A stretch of DNA of 64,000 nucleotides from Acidovorax sp. sif1233 (GTDB lineage: Bacteria; Pseudomonadota; Gammaproteobacteria; Burkholderiales; Burkholderiaceae_C). The stretch spans positions 62,001 to 126,000 of the forward strand of contig NZ_JAHUWZ010000002.1 in NCBI RefSeq assembly GCF_019218755.1, given 5' to 3'. Every line of letters starts with the position of its first letter. Positions within the stretch are counted from its first letter, which is position 1. The notes under the pieces are model-generated. The model did no database searches. It worked only from the letters and a program-made list of their open reading frames with translations, and was not told the origin of the DNA. A program made the position numbers and the translations under genes. This document shows positions 51,650 to 60,102 of this stretch, in pieces.

Positions 51650-52009
51650 TCACGGGGTTTCAAAGAAACCGGTCATGGCCACGAGCCGGTTCTGGTCGTT
51701 GTACCGGCCGTAGCTCACGCCTTCCCCGATCACCTGTCCGCTGCCATCCACCATGTTCCATTTGGCGATGCTCTGCTGGTTGTGGCTGGCGAAATAGTGG
51801 GTCACGAAATGCCCGCCGGGGACCTGACTGTGAAAGTTGTCCATGTAGGTCGTCAATTGGTCCCAGCCCTGGGCGGTGGCCAGTGGGTCGTTGTAGGTGC
51901 AGGCGGGGTCGAGGGACTGGGCAAAAAGGGCTGTGCGGTCCGCGGCCGAGTCGGTCTTCCACGACGCGGTGTAGGTGTCCCAGATGGATTGAAGGGGTTG
52001 TTGGCTCAT
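51650..52009 (-). CDS. SnoaL/NTF2-like protein
   Basis: A 119-aa single-domain cone-shaped fold protein (MSQQPLQSIWDTYTASWKTD; CTYNDPLATAQGWDQLTTYM; GQVIGEGVSYGRYN). The SnoaL-like family covers ketosteroid-isomerase-like enzymes and ligand-binding proteins, so its activity cannot be assigned. AGGAG lies 7 nt before the ATG. It is the first gene of a two-gene unit with the AraC regulator. Confidence 0.83.
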   Translation of the reverse strand: MSQQPLQSIWDTYTASWKTDSAADRTALFAQSLDPACTYNDPLATAQGWDQLTTYMDNFHSQVPGGHFVTHYFASHNQQSIAKWNMVDGSGQVIGEGVSYGRYNDQNRLVAMTGFFETP

Positions 52010-52139
52010 GGTGTGCTCCTGATGGTGTTGACGGGAGACGCCATCGTGCCGGGCGCTTGCGCGCCTTTTGGACATTTTGTGCTTATTTGTCAGCCGGGCC
52101 GGCTTGGCACGCAGCGATGCGTGCCCTGGCCCGCCGGGA

Positions 52140-53195
52140 CTACGCGCTGACGGACGGCGCCGATCCCGGTGCCACACCCAGCAGCTGGTGCAGCCGTGGG
52201 CTCGTGGTGGTGTATTGCAGCGCCACCTTGTCGCCCTTGAGCGCCTCGGCCGCGCCAAAGGCCGCCAGCGTGGCCTCGTGGAAGCCGCACAGGATGAGCT
52301 TGCGTTTGCCGGGGTAGGTGTTGATGTCGCCCACGGCGTGGATGGCGGGCACGCTGGTGCGGAAGGCTTCGGTGTCCACCACCAGCTGTTTGCGGTCCAT
52401 GGCCAAACCCCAGTCCGCAATGGGCCCGAGGCGGGGCGAGATGCCCAGCACGGCTACCAGCAGGTCCAGCGCCAGGGCGCGGCTGCTGCCATCGGCGTCC
52501 ACCACCTGCAAGGCGGTCAGCGGGTCGCCAGCGGTTTCGATACCGGTGATCTGCGCGGCCTCGACGTGGATGCGGCCCGCATCGCGCAGTTGCTGCAGGC
52601 GCTGCAGCAGGGCATCCGGGGCCTGGAACACATCGCGGCGGTGCAGCAGGCTCACGCGGGCGGCCTGGCCTTGTTCGGCCAGTTCCACGGCGCGGGCCAC
52701 GGCGGGCTCGTCGCCGCCGTGCACGACCACATGGCGCCCGGCCACGTGGGCCGTGGAGGGCAGGTTCTGGTAGTGGACCTGGGTGCCCACAAAGCGCTCG
52801 ATGCCGTCCACCTTGAGCGTGCGCGGCACAAAGGCGCCCACGCCTGCGGCAATGAACACGCTGCGGGCCAGCAGCTGCGCACCTTGCGAGGTTTCGACCA
52901 GCAGGCGCCCATCGGCCTGCACGGTGAGTGCGGACACCAGCGTGCCCAGGTGCCACTGGGTCTTGAACGGCGCAATCTGCTGAAGCAGCAAACCGGCCAG
53001 CTCGCGCCCGGTGCACACCGGGATGCCCGGGATGTCGTAGATGGGTTTGTCGCCGTACAGCTCGACGCACTGGCCACCCGCATGGGGCAGGGCGTCGATC
53101 AGGTGGGCGGTGATGCCTTGCAGGCCCAGCTGGAAGACCTGGAACAGGCCCACGGGACCCGCGCCGATGACGACGGCGTCGGTTTCTTGAATCAT
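52140..53195 (-). CDS. Ferredoxin--NADP+ reductase (thioredoxin-reductase-like type)
   Basis: A 351-aa flavoprotein. The FAD motif [20 protein letters not shown] (as [14 protein letters not shown]), [20 protein letters not shown] (as [15 protein letters not shown]), a second nucleotide motif [17 protein letters not shown] and the C-terminal [20 protein letters not shown] (as [15 protein letters not shown]) identify the YumC-type FNR. There is no CxxC disulfide. It is downstream of fdxA on the same strand (separated by a family-2 repeat), so it likely reduces or is reduced by that ferredoxin. Confidence 0.92.
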   Translation of the reverse strand: MIQETDAVVIGAGPVGLFQVFQLGLQGITAHLIDALPHAGGQCVELYGDKPIYDIPGIPVCTGRELAGLLLQQIAPFKTQWHLGTLVSALTVQADGRLLVETSQGAQLLARSVFIAAGVGAFVPRTLKVDGIERFVGTQVHYQNLPSTAHVAGRHVVVHGGDEPAVARAVELAEQGQAARVSLLHRRDVFQAPDALLQRLQQLRDAGRIHVEAAQITGIETAGDPLTALQVVDADGSSRALALDLLVAVLGISPRLGPIADWGLAMDRKQLVVDTEAFRTSVPAIHAVGDINTYPGKRKLILCGFHEATLAAFGAAEALKGDKVALQYTTTSPRLHQLLGVAPGSAPSVSA

Positions 53196-53220
53196 GCTCA
53201 AGCCACGCGCGCAGCGCCCG

Positions 53221-53319
53221 AAACTGGCGCTGCCAAAGACCTGTGCCACCGTGGAACTGGCTTTGCCAGGCCACTGGTGGCGTCCCCCTTGGGGGATGGC
53301 GCGAAGCGACTCAGGGAGG
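53221..53319 (+). repeat. Family-2 intergenic repeat, between fdxA and the FNR gene
   Basis: AAACTGGCGC, CACCGTGGAACTGGCTTTGC, CAGGCCACTGGTGGCGTCC, the CCCCCTTGGGGG hairpin and GGCGCGAAGCGACTCAGGGA. It is one of the best-preserved copies and ends at the fdxA stop codon. Confidence 0.88.
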
Positions 53320-53649
53320 TCACTTGACCAGTTCGTTGACCTTGCCCGGCTTGCCGTTCCACTCGTCGGCGTCGGGCAGCGCGGGCTTGCGCTTGGTGAT
53401 GCTCTTCCAGCCGTCGGCGAAGGCCAGGTCGGCATTGAGCTTGATGAAGGCGATCTGGTCGGCCGGCAGGTCTTCTTCGGCAAAGATGGCGTTGGCCGGG
53501 CACTCAGGGATGCAGACGGCGCAGTCGATGCACTCGTCGGGATCGATGACGAGCATGTTCGGGCCTTCGCGGAAGCAGTCCACGGGGCACACGTCCACAC
53601 AATCGGTGTACTTGCACTTGATGCAGTTTTCGGAGACGACGTGGGTCAT
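53320..53649 (-). CDS. fdxA: Seven-iron ferredoxin (3Fe-4S/4Fe-4S) FdxA
   Basis: A 109-aa ferredoxin starting [20 protein letters not shown] (19 or so residues of the family start). It has Cys residues for a [3Fe-4S] cluster ([14 protein letters not shown]) and a complete 4Fe-4S set [15 protein letters not shown]. The C-terminal extension ([21 protein letters not shown]) is typical of FdxA. It is followed by the FNR gene. A perfect 11-bp inverted repeat surrounds its probable -10. Confidence 0.95.
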   Translation of the reverse strand: MTHVVSENCIKCKYTDCVDVCPVDCFREGPNMLVIDPDECIDCAVCIPECPANAIFAEEDLPADQIAFIKLNADLAFADGWKSITKRKPALPDADEWNGKPGKVNELVK

Positions 53650-53664
53650 GACAAAGGTTGTGTG

Positions 53665-53704
53665 GGTCGGTGAAAACCCTCAATTTTAGAAGCTTTCACC
53701 GACC
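53665..53704 (-). promoter_or_regulatory. Inverted repeat flanking a candidate -10 upstream of fdxA
   Basis: GGTCGGTGAAA and TTTCACCGACC form a perfect 11-bp inverted repeat separated by 18 nt. On the minus strand, TAAAAT in the loop could be the -10 element. It begins 15 nt before the fdxA ATG and could also serve as a terminator-like hairpin for the upstream cysN transcript. Confidence 0.45.
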
Positions 53705-53763
53705 TTTGGTTACAGGGCCCCTTCCCCGGATGGGGTGACTTGGGGGGGTGGCGCTGATCTGGA

Positions 53764-55131
53764 TCAGTTGACCAGCACGGCGCCAGCGGTTTTGTGGCTC
53801 GCGGTGTCCACCAGGATCAGCGATCCGAGCACCCGGGCCTTGCCGAAGGCTGTGGCGGGGATCGGCTCCTGCAGCAGCAGGTCCACATGGCCGATGGCGT
53901 TGGGGTCGAGCTGCGTGGCGGCTTCCTCGGCCAGCGTGTGGATGTTGAGCTTGTGCACCACGGCCTTCACTTTGGCCTTGACCCAGCGGTGGCCGTGCAG
54001 CGCCCAGTACACGCGGCCGGCGACCAGGGGTTCGTCGTCCATCCAGGCCACGGTGGTGCGCAGCTCGCGGCTGGCGGGCCATGCGGGCACGCTGGCCGGC
54101 GTGTCGAAGTCGTCCTCGGCGGGGGCGGTGGTGGCCGCGGGCGCGGCCAGAATCCAGTCGCCGCGCGAGACGTCCACCTCGCGGTCGAGGATGAAACCGG
54201 CGCTGGTGCCAGCGGGCACGTCGGTGGGGCGGCGGGCATGGTCCAGCACCTGGGCCACGGTGGCCAGCTGGCCGCTGGGGAAGATCTGCACCGGCGTGCC
54301 GGGGGTGACATTGCCCGAGGCCACACGGCCCCAGAACACGCGGCGGCCTTGGGATGTGTCGGACGAGGACGAGAACTTCTCGACCCACTGCACCGGGAAG
54401 GCCAGGGGCAGCGCCGTGTCGGGGGGCGTGTTGGGCAGGGCTTCGAGCACCTGCAGCAGCGTGGGGCCCTCGTAGCCGCACCAGCCCGCGTGGGCGTCCA
54501 CCACGTTCCAGCCCTTGAGCGCCGACACGGGCACCGTCGCACGCACGGCGATGCCGGCGGCCTGGGCAAACGCCGCCAGCGCGCCCTGGATGTGCTTCCA
54601 GGCGAGCGCTGGGTCTTCCACCGCGTCGAGCTTGTTCACGGCGAACACCAGCGAATGCACGCGCAGCAGGTGGGCCAGCAGGCTGTGGCGGCGGGTTTGC
54701 GGCAGCAGGGCGAGGTCGGCGTTCTTCCAGTCGAGCTTGGTGGCATCGACCAGCACCACGGCCGCGTCGGCGCTGCTGGCGGCCGTGACCATGTTGCGGG
54801 TGTACTGCTCGTGGCCGGGCGCGTCGCCGATGATGAACTTGCGCTCTTCGGTGGCGAAGTAGCGGTAGGCCACGTCGATGGTGATGCCTTGCTCGCGCTC
54901 TGCGCTGAGGCCGTCGGTGAGCAGGGCCAGGTCGGTTTCGCCCTGGCGCTGTACGCCGGCAAGGTGGTCCTGCAGCACGGCCTTGCTGTCCACCAGCAGG
55001 CGGCCGATCAATGTGCTCTTGCCATCGTCCACCGAGCCGCAGGTGATGAACTTCAGGGCGGAAATGTGGTCATTTTGGCCGCCAGCGCTTGATGCATAAG
55101 CGCTAGTAGCTATCGAATTCATAGTGGTCAT
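53764..55131 (-). CDS. cysN: Sulfate adenylyltransferase, large (GTPase) subunit
   Basis: A 455-aa EF-Tu-like GTPase that drives APS formation with CysD. G1 CGSVDDGKST (about residue 32), G2 EREQGITIDVAYRYF, G3 DAPGHEQY and G4 VNKLD are all intact. There is no fused CysC (APS kinase) domain. The start overlaps the cysD stop by one base (TGATG). The first 20 or so residues (MNSIATSAYASSAGGQNDH) are encoded by a family-1 repeat, so the N-terminal tail is repeat-derived; conserved sequence begins at SALKFITCGSVDD. Confidence 0.95.
   Translation of the reverse strand: MTTMNSIATSAYASSAGGQNDHISALKFITCGSVDDGKSTLIGRLLVDSKAVLQDHLAGVQRQGETDLALLTDGLSAEREQGITIDVAYRYFATEERKFIIGDAPGHEQYTRNMVTAASSADAAVVLVDATKLDWKNADLALLPQTRRHSLLAHLLRVHSLVFAVNKLDAVEDPALAWKHIQGALAAFAQAAGIAVRATVPVSALKGWNVVDAHAGWCGYEGPTLLQVLEALPNTPPDTALPLAFPVQWVEKFSSSSDTSQGRRVFWGRVASGNVTPGTPVQIFPSGQLATVAQVLDHARRPTDVPAGTSAGFILDREVDVSRGDWILAAPAATTAPAEDDFDTPASVPAWPASRELRTTVAWMDDEPLVAGRVYWALHGHRWVKAKVKAVVHKLNIHTLAEEAATQLDPNAIGHVDLLLQEPIPATAFGKARVLGSLILVDTASHKTAGAVLVN
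55071..55124 (+). repeat. Family-1 palindromic repeat, 5' end of cysN
   Basis: CATTTTGGCCGCCAGCGCTT, GATGCATAAGCGCTAGTAGC and TATCGAATTCATAG match the element end to end. Read on the minus strand, it codes for the CysN N-terminal tail, with the start codon just outside or inside its edge. Confidence 0.88.
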
Positions 55132-56099
55132 CAGAAGTACCCGTCTTTCTTGCGCTTTTCCATCGAGGCATCGCTGGTCTTGTCATCCATGCGCGTCGCG
55201 CCGCGCTCGCTCACGTCGGCGGCCAGGGTCTCGATCACGATGTCGGCGGCCGTGGCCGCCGTGCTCTCCACCGGTGCGGTGCAGGTGATGTCGCCCACCG
55301 TGCGAAAACGCACGTCGCGCGTCTGCACCGTCTCGCCCTCGCGCGGCGGGGTCAGCTCGGTCACCGGCATCAGGAGGCCCTTGCGGTCCACCACCTGTCG
55401 CTTGTGCGTGTAGTAGATGCTGGGCAGCGCGATGCTCTCGCGGTCGATGTACTGCCACACGTCGAGTTCGGTCCAGTTGCTGATGGGGAACACGCGGAAG
55501 TGTTCGCCGGGCTGCAGGCGGGTGTTGAACAGGGTCCACAGCTCGGGGCGCTGGGCCTTGGGCTGCCACTGGCCGAAGCTGTCGCGGTGCGAGAAGATGC
55601 GCTCCTTGGCGCGGGCCTTTTCCTCGTCGCGGCGGGCGCCGCCGATGAGCGCGTCGAAGCGGAATTCCTCGATCGCTTCGAGCAGCGTGACCGACTGGTG
55701 CACGTTGCGCGATTCGCCGGGGTGGGCCAGGCGCACGGTGCCGCGCGCCATCGAGTCCTCGACGCTGCGCACGATGAGTTCGGCGCCCAGCTCCTTGGCG
55801 CGGAAGTCGCGGAAGTCCGTCACCTCGGGGAAGTTGTGGCCCGTGTCGATCATGAGCAGCGGGTAGGGAATGCCGCCGCCGCTGGCCTTGGTGCCAAACG
55901 CTTTTTCGGCGCACTTGAGCATGACCAGCGAATCCTTGCCGCCCGAGAACAGCAGGGTGGGGCGCTCGAAGGCGGCGGCGACCTCGCGCAGGATGAAGAT
56001 GGTTTCCTCTTCCAGGGCGTCGAGGTGCGAATTGTTCAGGTGGTGGCTCATGTTGTTGGTCTTTTTCTCAAGCAGCGCTGAGTCGGTGCGTGCGTTCAT
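55131..56099 (-). CDS. cysD: Sulfate adenylyltransferase, small subunit
   Basis: A 322-aa member of the PAPS-reductase-like ATP pyrophosphatase fold. The P-loop variant is LLFSGGKDSLVMLKCA (SGGKDS, about residue 52). MIDTGHNFPEV, RRDEEKARAKERIFSHRD and HFRVFPISNWTELDVW are typical. The C-terminus GATRMDDKTSDASMEKRKKDGYF (as EKRKKDGYF) is conserved in CysD. With CysN it makes APS from sulfate and ATP. The ATG at 56099 was used; MSHHLNNSHLDALE at residue 17 is an alternative start. Confidence 0.95.
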   Translation of the reverse strand: MNARTDSALLEKKTNNMSHHLNNSHLDALEEETIFILREVAAAFERPTLLFSGGKDSLVMLKCAEKAFGTKASGGGIPYPLLMIDTGHNFPEVTDFRDFRAKELGAELIVRSVEDSMARGTVRLAHPGESRNVHQSVTLLEAIEEFRFDALIGGARRDEEKARAKERIFSHRDSFGQWQPKAQRPELWTLFNTRLQPGEHFRVFPISNWTELDVWQYIDRESIALPSIYYTHKRQVVDRKGLLMPVTELTPPREGETVQTRDVRFRTVGDITCTAPVESTAATAADIVIETLAADVSERGATRMDDKTSDASMEKRKKDGYF

Positions 56100-56143
56100 G
56101 GTCGGGTGCTCTCGGTCATCAGTTCAAAGGCTGCGGCGCATGC

Positions 56144-56256
56144 CACTGGCGCACTCGAGACCAGTGCACCCGTGGAACCGGCTTTGCCGGGCCACCGGGC
56201 GTGTCCCCCTCCCGCGCAGCGAGAGAGGGGGAAGACGCGAAGCGGCTCAGGGGGAG
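56144..56256 (+). repeat. Family-2 intergenic repeat, between cysH and cysD
   Basis: CACTGGCGCACTCGAG, CAGTGCACCCGTGGAACCGG, CTTTGCCGGGCCACCGGGCG and TGTCCCCCTCCC, then GGGGGAAGACGCGAAGCGG and CTCAGGGGGAGTCA. It separates two genes of the same operon. Confidence 0.85.
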
Positions 56257-56268
56257 TCATTTTCGAGG

Positions 56269-56892
56269 TCAATGCGCGATGTGCAGGCCGCACTCGCGGT
56301 TCTCTTCGCCCTTGGTCGGGTCCACATAGTCGAAGTTGTTGGGCAGGCCGTGCTGGACGCAGTATTCGTGCAGATCCTTGGACGACCAGTGCAGCAGCGG
56401 CGCCACCTTGATCAGGCCGTCGGGGTTGATGCTCACCGGGTCCATCTGTGCGCGCACGGCGGTGTCGGTGGCGCGCAGCGCGGTGAACCAGACCTTGGGC
56501 GCGGTCTCGCGCAAGGCGCGGGCGAAGGGCTCGAGCTTCACTTCTTCGGTGAACGCGGCGTGGCGGGGGTCGTCCAGGGCAGGCGTTGCGCCCTCCACGG
56601 CCTCGCGGTGCGCGCGCGAGCGGCGCGGCAGGTAGATCTTGAGGTTCAGGCCCAGCTGCTTCGTCACCTCGTCGGCAAAGCGGTAGGTGGCTTCGGTGTT
56701 GTAGCCGTTGTCCATCCAGACCACCGGCACATCGGGGTTCACTGCGGACACCATGTGCAGGATCACCGCCTCGAACGGGCGGAAGTTGGTGGTGACGATG
56801 GGGCTCTGGCCCAGGCCCAATGCCCAGGCGACGAGGCCTTCGGCGTTGCGGCCCAGGTCGGCATTGACGCGTGCGAGATCGAATTGGCTCAT
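56269..56892 (-). CDS. cysH: Phosphoadenosine phosphosulfate reductase family protein CysH
   Basis: A 207-aa reductase of activated sulfate. WMDNGYNTEATYRFADE, IYLPRRSRAHREAVEG and the C-terminal RECGLHIAH with the catalytic Cys are present. It has only two cysteines and lacks the CC...CxxC set that binds the [4Fe-4S] cluster of APS reductases, which points to the PAPS-type reaction. That would require an APS kinase, not seen in this window. It is at the short end for CysH. The start MSQFDLARVNADLGRN was chosen within a longer open frame. Confidence 0.88.
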   Translation of the reverse strand: MSQFDLARVNADLGRNAEGLVAWALGLGQSPIVTTNFRPFEAVILHMVSAVNPDVPVVWMDNGYNTEATYRFADEVTKQLGLNLKIYLPRRSRAHREAVEGATPALDDPRHAAFTEEVKLEPFARALRETAPKVWFTALRATDTAVRAQMDPVSINPDGLIKVAPLLHWSSKDLHEYCVQHGLPNNFDYVDPTKGEENRECGLHIAH

Positions 56893-56935
56893 GGTGGAGT
56901 GCTCGTGGGTGTGCGTAGCAGCGCTGCGGCCTGGC

Positions 56936-57325
56936 TCAGGCGGCAGCCTTGTCGGCAAAGAGAGGCTGCGGGTGCACCGCGTCGCCCTGGTAGAAGCCGG
57001 GGAACATCTCGAACTGGCGCTGCGCATCGGCCGGGTCCACGCCATCGCGCAGCACGGCCGACGAAAAGCCCGTGCGCTGCATCTGCACCAGCTGGTCGAT
57101 CAGCACGTCGCCCGTGGCGCGGATGTCGCCCGCAAAGCCGCGGCGGCGGCGCAGCAAGAAGGCCTGGCTGAACGCGCGGCCATCGGTGAAGCTGGGGAAA
57201 TGCAGGTCCACGCGCTCGACGCCGTCGAGCGGCAGGGCCAGTGCATCGGCATCGTTGGCCAGCGCCACGGCGCGGGCATCGCCCTCTGCGGGCGGCTGGT
57301 GGTCTTGGGAGGCAAGAATTTTCAT
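56936..57325 (-). CDS. DUF934 protein, sulfite-reduction associated
   Basis: A 129-aa protein. ALPLDGVERVDLHFPSFTDG and GRAFSQAFLLRRRRGFAGDI mark DUF934, a family nearly always encoded between cysI and cysH in beta-proteobacteria. Its biochemical role is unknown; an auxiliary or electron-transfer function for the flavoprotein-less sulfite reductase has been suggested by context. No cofactor motif is visible. Confidence 0.9.
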   Translation of the reverse strand: MKILASQDHQPPAEGDARAVALANDADALALPLDGVERVDLHFPSFTDGRAFSQAFLLRRRRGFAGDIRATGDVLIDQLVQMQRTGFSSAVLRDGVDPADAQRQFEMFPGFYQGDAVHPQPLFADKAAA

Positions 57326-57354
57326 GGGTCTTATCAGGGCGTGGCGGCTGGCGA

Positions 57355-59142
57355 TCAGGCCGTGGCCAGCTCTTCCTTGGCGGGGTGGCGGGCAGTCTTG
57401 GCGGCTTCCTTGAAGGGGTCCAGGCCGGTGCGGCGCACGGTGTTCTGGAAGGTCTCGCCGCTTTCACGCAGGCTGCGGTAGGTGGTCAGCACGGCTTCGA
57501 TCACGTCCGGCACTTCGGCGGCCGAGAACGAAGGGCCGATCACCTTGCCGGCCACGGCGGCGCCCGACAGGTCGGAGCCGTCGGAGCCGCCGAGGGTGAC
57601 CTGGTACCACTCCTTGCCGTCCTTGTCGACGCCCAGGATGCCGATGTGGCCGCTGTGGTGGTGGCCGCAGCTGTTGATGCAGCCGCTGATGTGCAGGTCG
57701 ATCTCGCCGATGTCGTCGAGCTCGTCCAGGTCCTGGTAGCGCTGGGTGATGGCCTCGGCGATCGGCAGCGAGCGGGCGTTGGCCAGCGCGCAGAAGTCGC
57801 CGCCGGGGCAGGCGATCATGTCGGTGAGCAGCTGCACGTTGGCGCTGGCCAGGCCCAGGGCCTTGGCCTCTTGCCACAGCTCGAACAGGCGGCTGGCGTG
57901 CACCCAGGGCAGCACCACGTTCTGGTCGTGCGTCACGCGGGCTTCGCCGGCGGAGTATTTGTCCACCAGGTCGGCCACGGCGATCAGCTGGTCACTGGTC
58001 GCGTCGCCGGGCGACTGGCCGGGGCGCTTGAACGACAGCGTCACGGCGCGCAGCTGCGGGTTCTGGTGCGCGTGCACGTTGCGCTTGAGCCAGCGGCCAA
58101 ACATCACATGCTCCGCCGCCTGTGCGTCCAGCGACGCCTGCAAGGCTGCGGGGGCCACGTCGGCAATGTCGGCCAGCCTGGGGGGCACAAAGCACGCCGC
58201 CACGCGGTCGAACTCGGCCTGCGGGATGGTGTGCGGACCGCCGTCGATCTCCATGATCTGGCGGTACTCTTCTTCCACGTCGTCGATGTACTGCTGGCCC
58301 TCGGCCTTGACCAGGATCTTGATGCGTGCCTTGTATTTGTTGTCGCGGCGGCCGTGCTCGTTGTACACGCGCACGATGGCCTCGATGTAATTCATGACCT
58401 GGTTCCAGGGCAGGAACTCGCGGATCACCGTGCCGATCACCGGCGTGCGGCCCATGCCGCCGCCCACGAAGACCTTGAAGCCGATCTCCCCCGCCTCGTT
58501 CTTGACGAGGTGCAGGCCCACGTCGTGCCAGCCGGTGGCGGCGCGGTCGTCCTTGGCGCCGCTGATGGCGATCTTGAACTTGCGCGGCAGGAACGCGAAC
58601 TCCGGGTGCAGCGTGGTCCACTGGCGGATGATTTCCGCGTAGGGGCGCGGGTCCACGATCTCATCCACGGCCACGCCGGCCAGTGCGTCGGTGGTGGTGT
58701 TGCGGATGCAGTTGCCGCTGGTCTGGATGCCGTGCATGTCCACGGTGGCCAGCAGGTCCATCACGTCGGCGCTCTTGGACAGCGGAATCCAGTTGAACTG
58801 CACATTGGTGCGCGTGGTGAAGTGGGCGCAGTTCTTGGGCAGGAAGGTGGTGCCCAGCAGGCCCTGGCCTTCCATGGCGGCCTTGAACACGGCCGCTTCG
58901 GGCTCGTCGTACTCGCGGGCGATGGTGGCCAGCACGCGCAGCTGGCGGCTGGCGATCTCGCCGTAGGGCACGGCCACGCGCAGCATGGGGGCGTAGCGCT
59001 GCACGTACCAGCCGTTTTGCAGGCGCAGGGGGCGGAAGTCGTCCTCGGCCAGTTTGCCAGCCTGCCAGCGGTTGAGCTGGTCGCGGAACTGGCGGGCGCG
59101 CTGCTTGACGAACGTCTTGTCGAAGGGTGTGTATTGATACAT
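57355..59142 (-). CDS. cysI: Sulfite reductase hemoprotein subunit (ferredoxin-type nitrite/sulfite reductase)
   Basis: A 595-aa siroheme/[4Fe-4S] enzyme reducing sulfite to sulfide. The duplicated ferrodoxin-like and siroheme domains are clear. The cluster cysteines are in MIACPGGDFCALANA (about residue 444) and HISGCINSCGHHHSG (about 485). FLPKNCAHFTTRTNVQFNW and RTPVIGTVIREFLP follow the family. No cysJ flavoprotein gene is adjacent, so electrons may come from ferredoxin (compare fdxA and FNR nearby). It starts 10 bp after the TauE gene. Confidence 0.94.
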   Translation of the reverse strand: MYQYTPFDKTFVKQRARQFRDQLNRWQAGKLAEDDFRPLRLQNGWYVQRYAPMLRVAVPYGEIASRQLRVLATIAREYDEPEAAVFKAAMEGQGLLGTTFLPKNCAHFTTRTNVQFNWIPLSKSADVMDLLATVDMHGIQTSGNCIRNTTTDALAGVAVDEIVDPRPYAEIIRQWTTLHPEFAFLPRKFKIAISGAKDDRAATGWHDVGLHLVKNEAGEIGFKVFVGGGMGRTPVIGTVIREFLPWNQVMNYIEAIVRVYNEHGRRDNKYKARIKILVKAEGQQYIDDVEEEYRQIMEIDGGPHTIPQAEFDRVAACFVPPRLADIADVAPAALQASLDAQAAEHVMFGRWLKRNVHAHQNPQLRAVTLSFKRPGQSPGDATSDQLIAVADLVDKYSAGEARVTHDQNVVLPWVHASRLFELWQEAKALGLASANVQLLTDMIACPGGDFCALANARSLPIAEAITQRYQDLDELDDIGEIDLHISGCINSCGHHHSGHIGILGVDKDGKEWYQVTLGGSDGSDLSGAAVAGKVIGPSFSAAEVPDVIEAVLTTYRSLRESGETFQNTVRRTGLDPFKEAAKTARHPAKEELATA

Positions 59143-59152
59143 CGTGGACCAA

Positions 59153-59956
59153 TCAGATCATTATTAATTTGGCGCCTGCCCAGGCCAGCAGGAGGGACAG
59201 CGCGGAGCGGATCAGGCGCTCGGGGGTGCGGGTGACCAGGCGCGAGCCCAGCCAGATGCCCGGCAACGAGCCAGCCAGCAATTGTGCAAGCAAAGGCCAG
59301 TCCACCGAACCCAGCGTGGCATGGCCCAGACCCGCCACCAGGGTCAATGGCACGGCATAGGCGATGTCGGCACCGATCACGCGGGGCAGGGGTAGCAGGG
59401 GGTAGACCAGCAGCAGCACCGTGACGCCGATGGCGCCCGCGCCCACCGAGGTGAAGGTGACCAGCGTGCCGATCACGGCGCCCAGCAGCACGGGCAGGCT
59501 CCAGTGGCGGGGGCGGGTGGATTGCTCGGCGCTGGCCTGGCGCTTGGCATGGTCGGCCGCCTGGCGCTGGCGCGAGAAGGCCACCACCTTGTACAGCGTG
59601 GCCGCGGCTGTCAACAGCAGCGCGAAACCGAGCGTGGTCGTCATGATCCGCTGCGCCTGGGCACTGGCGGGGCCCAGGACCTTGAGCGCCCACAGCGCCA
59701 GCAGCGCGGCCGGAATGCTGCCCGCGCACAGCTGGGCCACCACGCGCCAGGGCACCAGGCGCTGGCGCGCCATGCTCACGGTGCCGCCCATCTTGGTGAA
59801 TGCGGCAAACAGCAGGTCGGTGCCGATGGCCAGGTGGGGCTTCACGCCGAAGAAAAAGATCAGCACGGGGGTCATCAGCGAGCCGCCGCCGACCCCGGTC
59901 AGGCCCACGATGAACCCGACCGCAAAGCCTGCGAAGACAAACACCAATTCATGCAT
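59153..59956 (-). CDS. TauE/SafE-family sulfite/anion transporter
   Basis: A 267-aa membrane protein with about eight hydrophobic segments. The N-terminal AGFAVGFIVGLTGVGGGSLMTPVLI (as GLTGVGGGSLMTP) and the internal repeat VTFTSVGAGAIGVTVL are the two TauE/SafE motifs. Members export sulfite, sulfoacetate or other sulfur compounds. As first gene of the cysI operon, it may handle sulfite or import sulfate. It is preceded by a probable CysB-type site. Confidence 0.88.
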   Translation of the reverse strand: MHELVFVFAGFAVGFIVGLTGVGGGSLMTPVLIFFFGVKPHLAIGTDLLFAAFTKMGGTVSMARQRLVPWRVVAQLCAGSIPAALLALWALKVLGPASAQAQRIMTTTLGFALLLTAAATLYKVVAFSRQRQAADHAKRQASAEQSTRPRHWSLPVLLGAVIGTLVTFTSVGAGAIGVTVLLLVYPLLPLPRVIGADIAYAVPLTLVAGLGHATLGSVDWPLLAQLLAGSLPGIWLGSRLVTRTPERLIRSALSLLLAWAGAKLIMI

Positions 59957-59999
59957 AGGGTGCGAATGTAGGATGCTCGCTTATGGATGCAAACTATTG

Positions 60000-60036
60000 T
60001 TTCGTCCTTCCAATATGCCTATTTGCTTATAAGCAA
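60000..60036 (-). promoter_or_regulatory. Probable CysB-type operator upstream of the tauE-cys operon
   Basis: TTGCTTATAAGCAA (60023-60036) is a perfect palindrome, followed on the minus strand by ATAGGCATATTGGAAGGACG and an AT-rich stretch leading to the TauE ATG. A TTATAAGC / GCATA arrangement with a downstream AT-rich region is what is expected of a LysR-type CysB site. The assignment is by context. Confidence 0.5.
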
Positions 60037-60102
60037 GGATTGGCGCGGGTTTCCACGGGGTAAGCCGCCGTGATTCCCGGTCACGAAGCTGTTACAGGCC
60101 CG

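Noticed and set aside
57241-59235. 664-codon open frame antisense to cysI
   Set aside because: Composition is typical of a reverse-frame artefact; CysI motifs are complete on the other strand.
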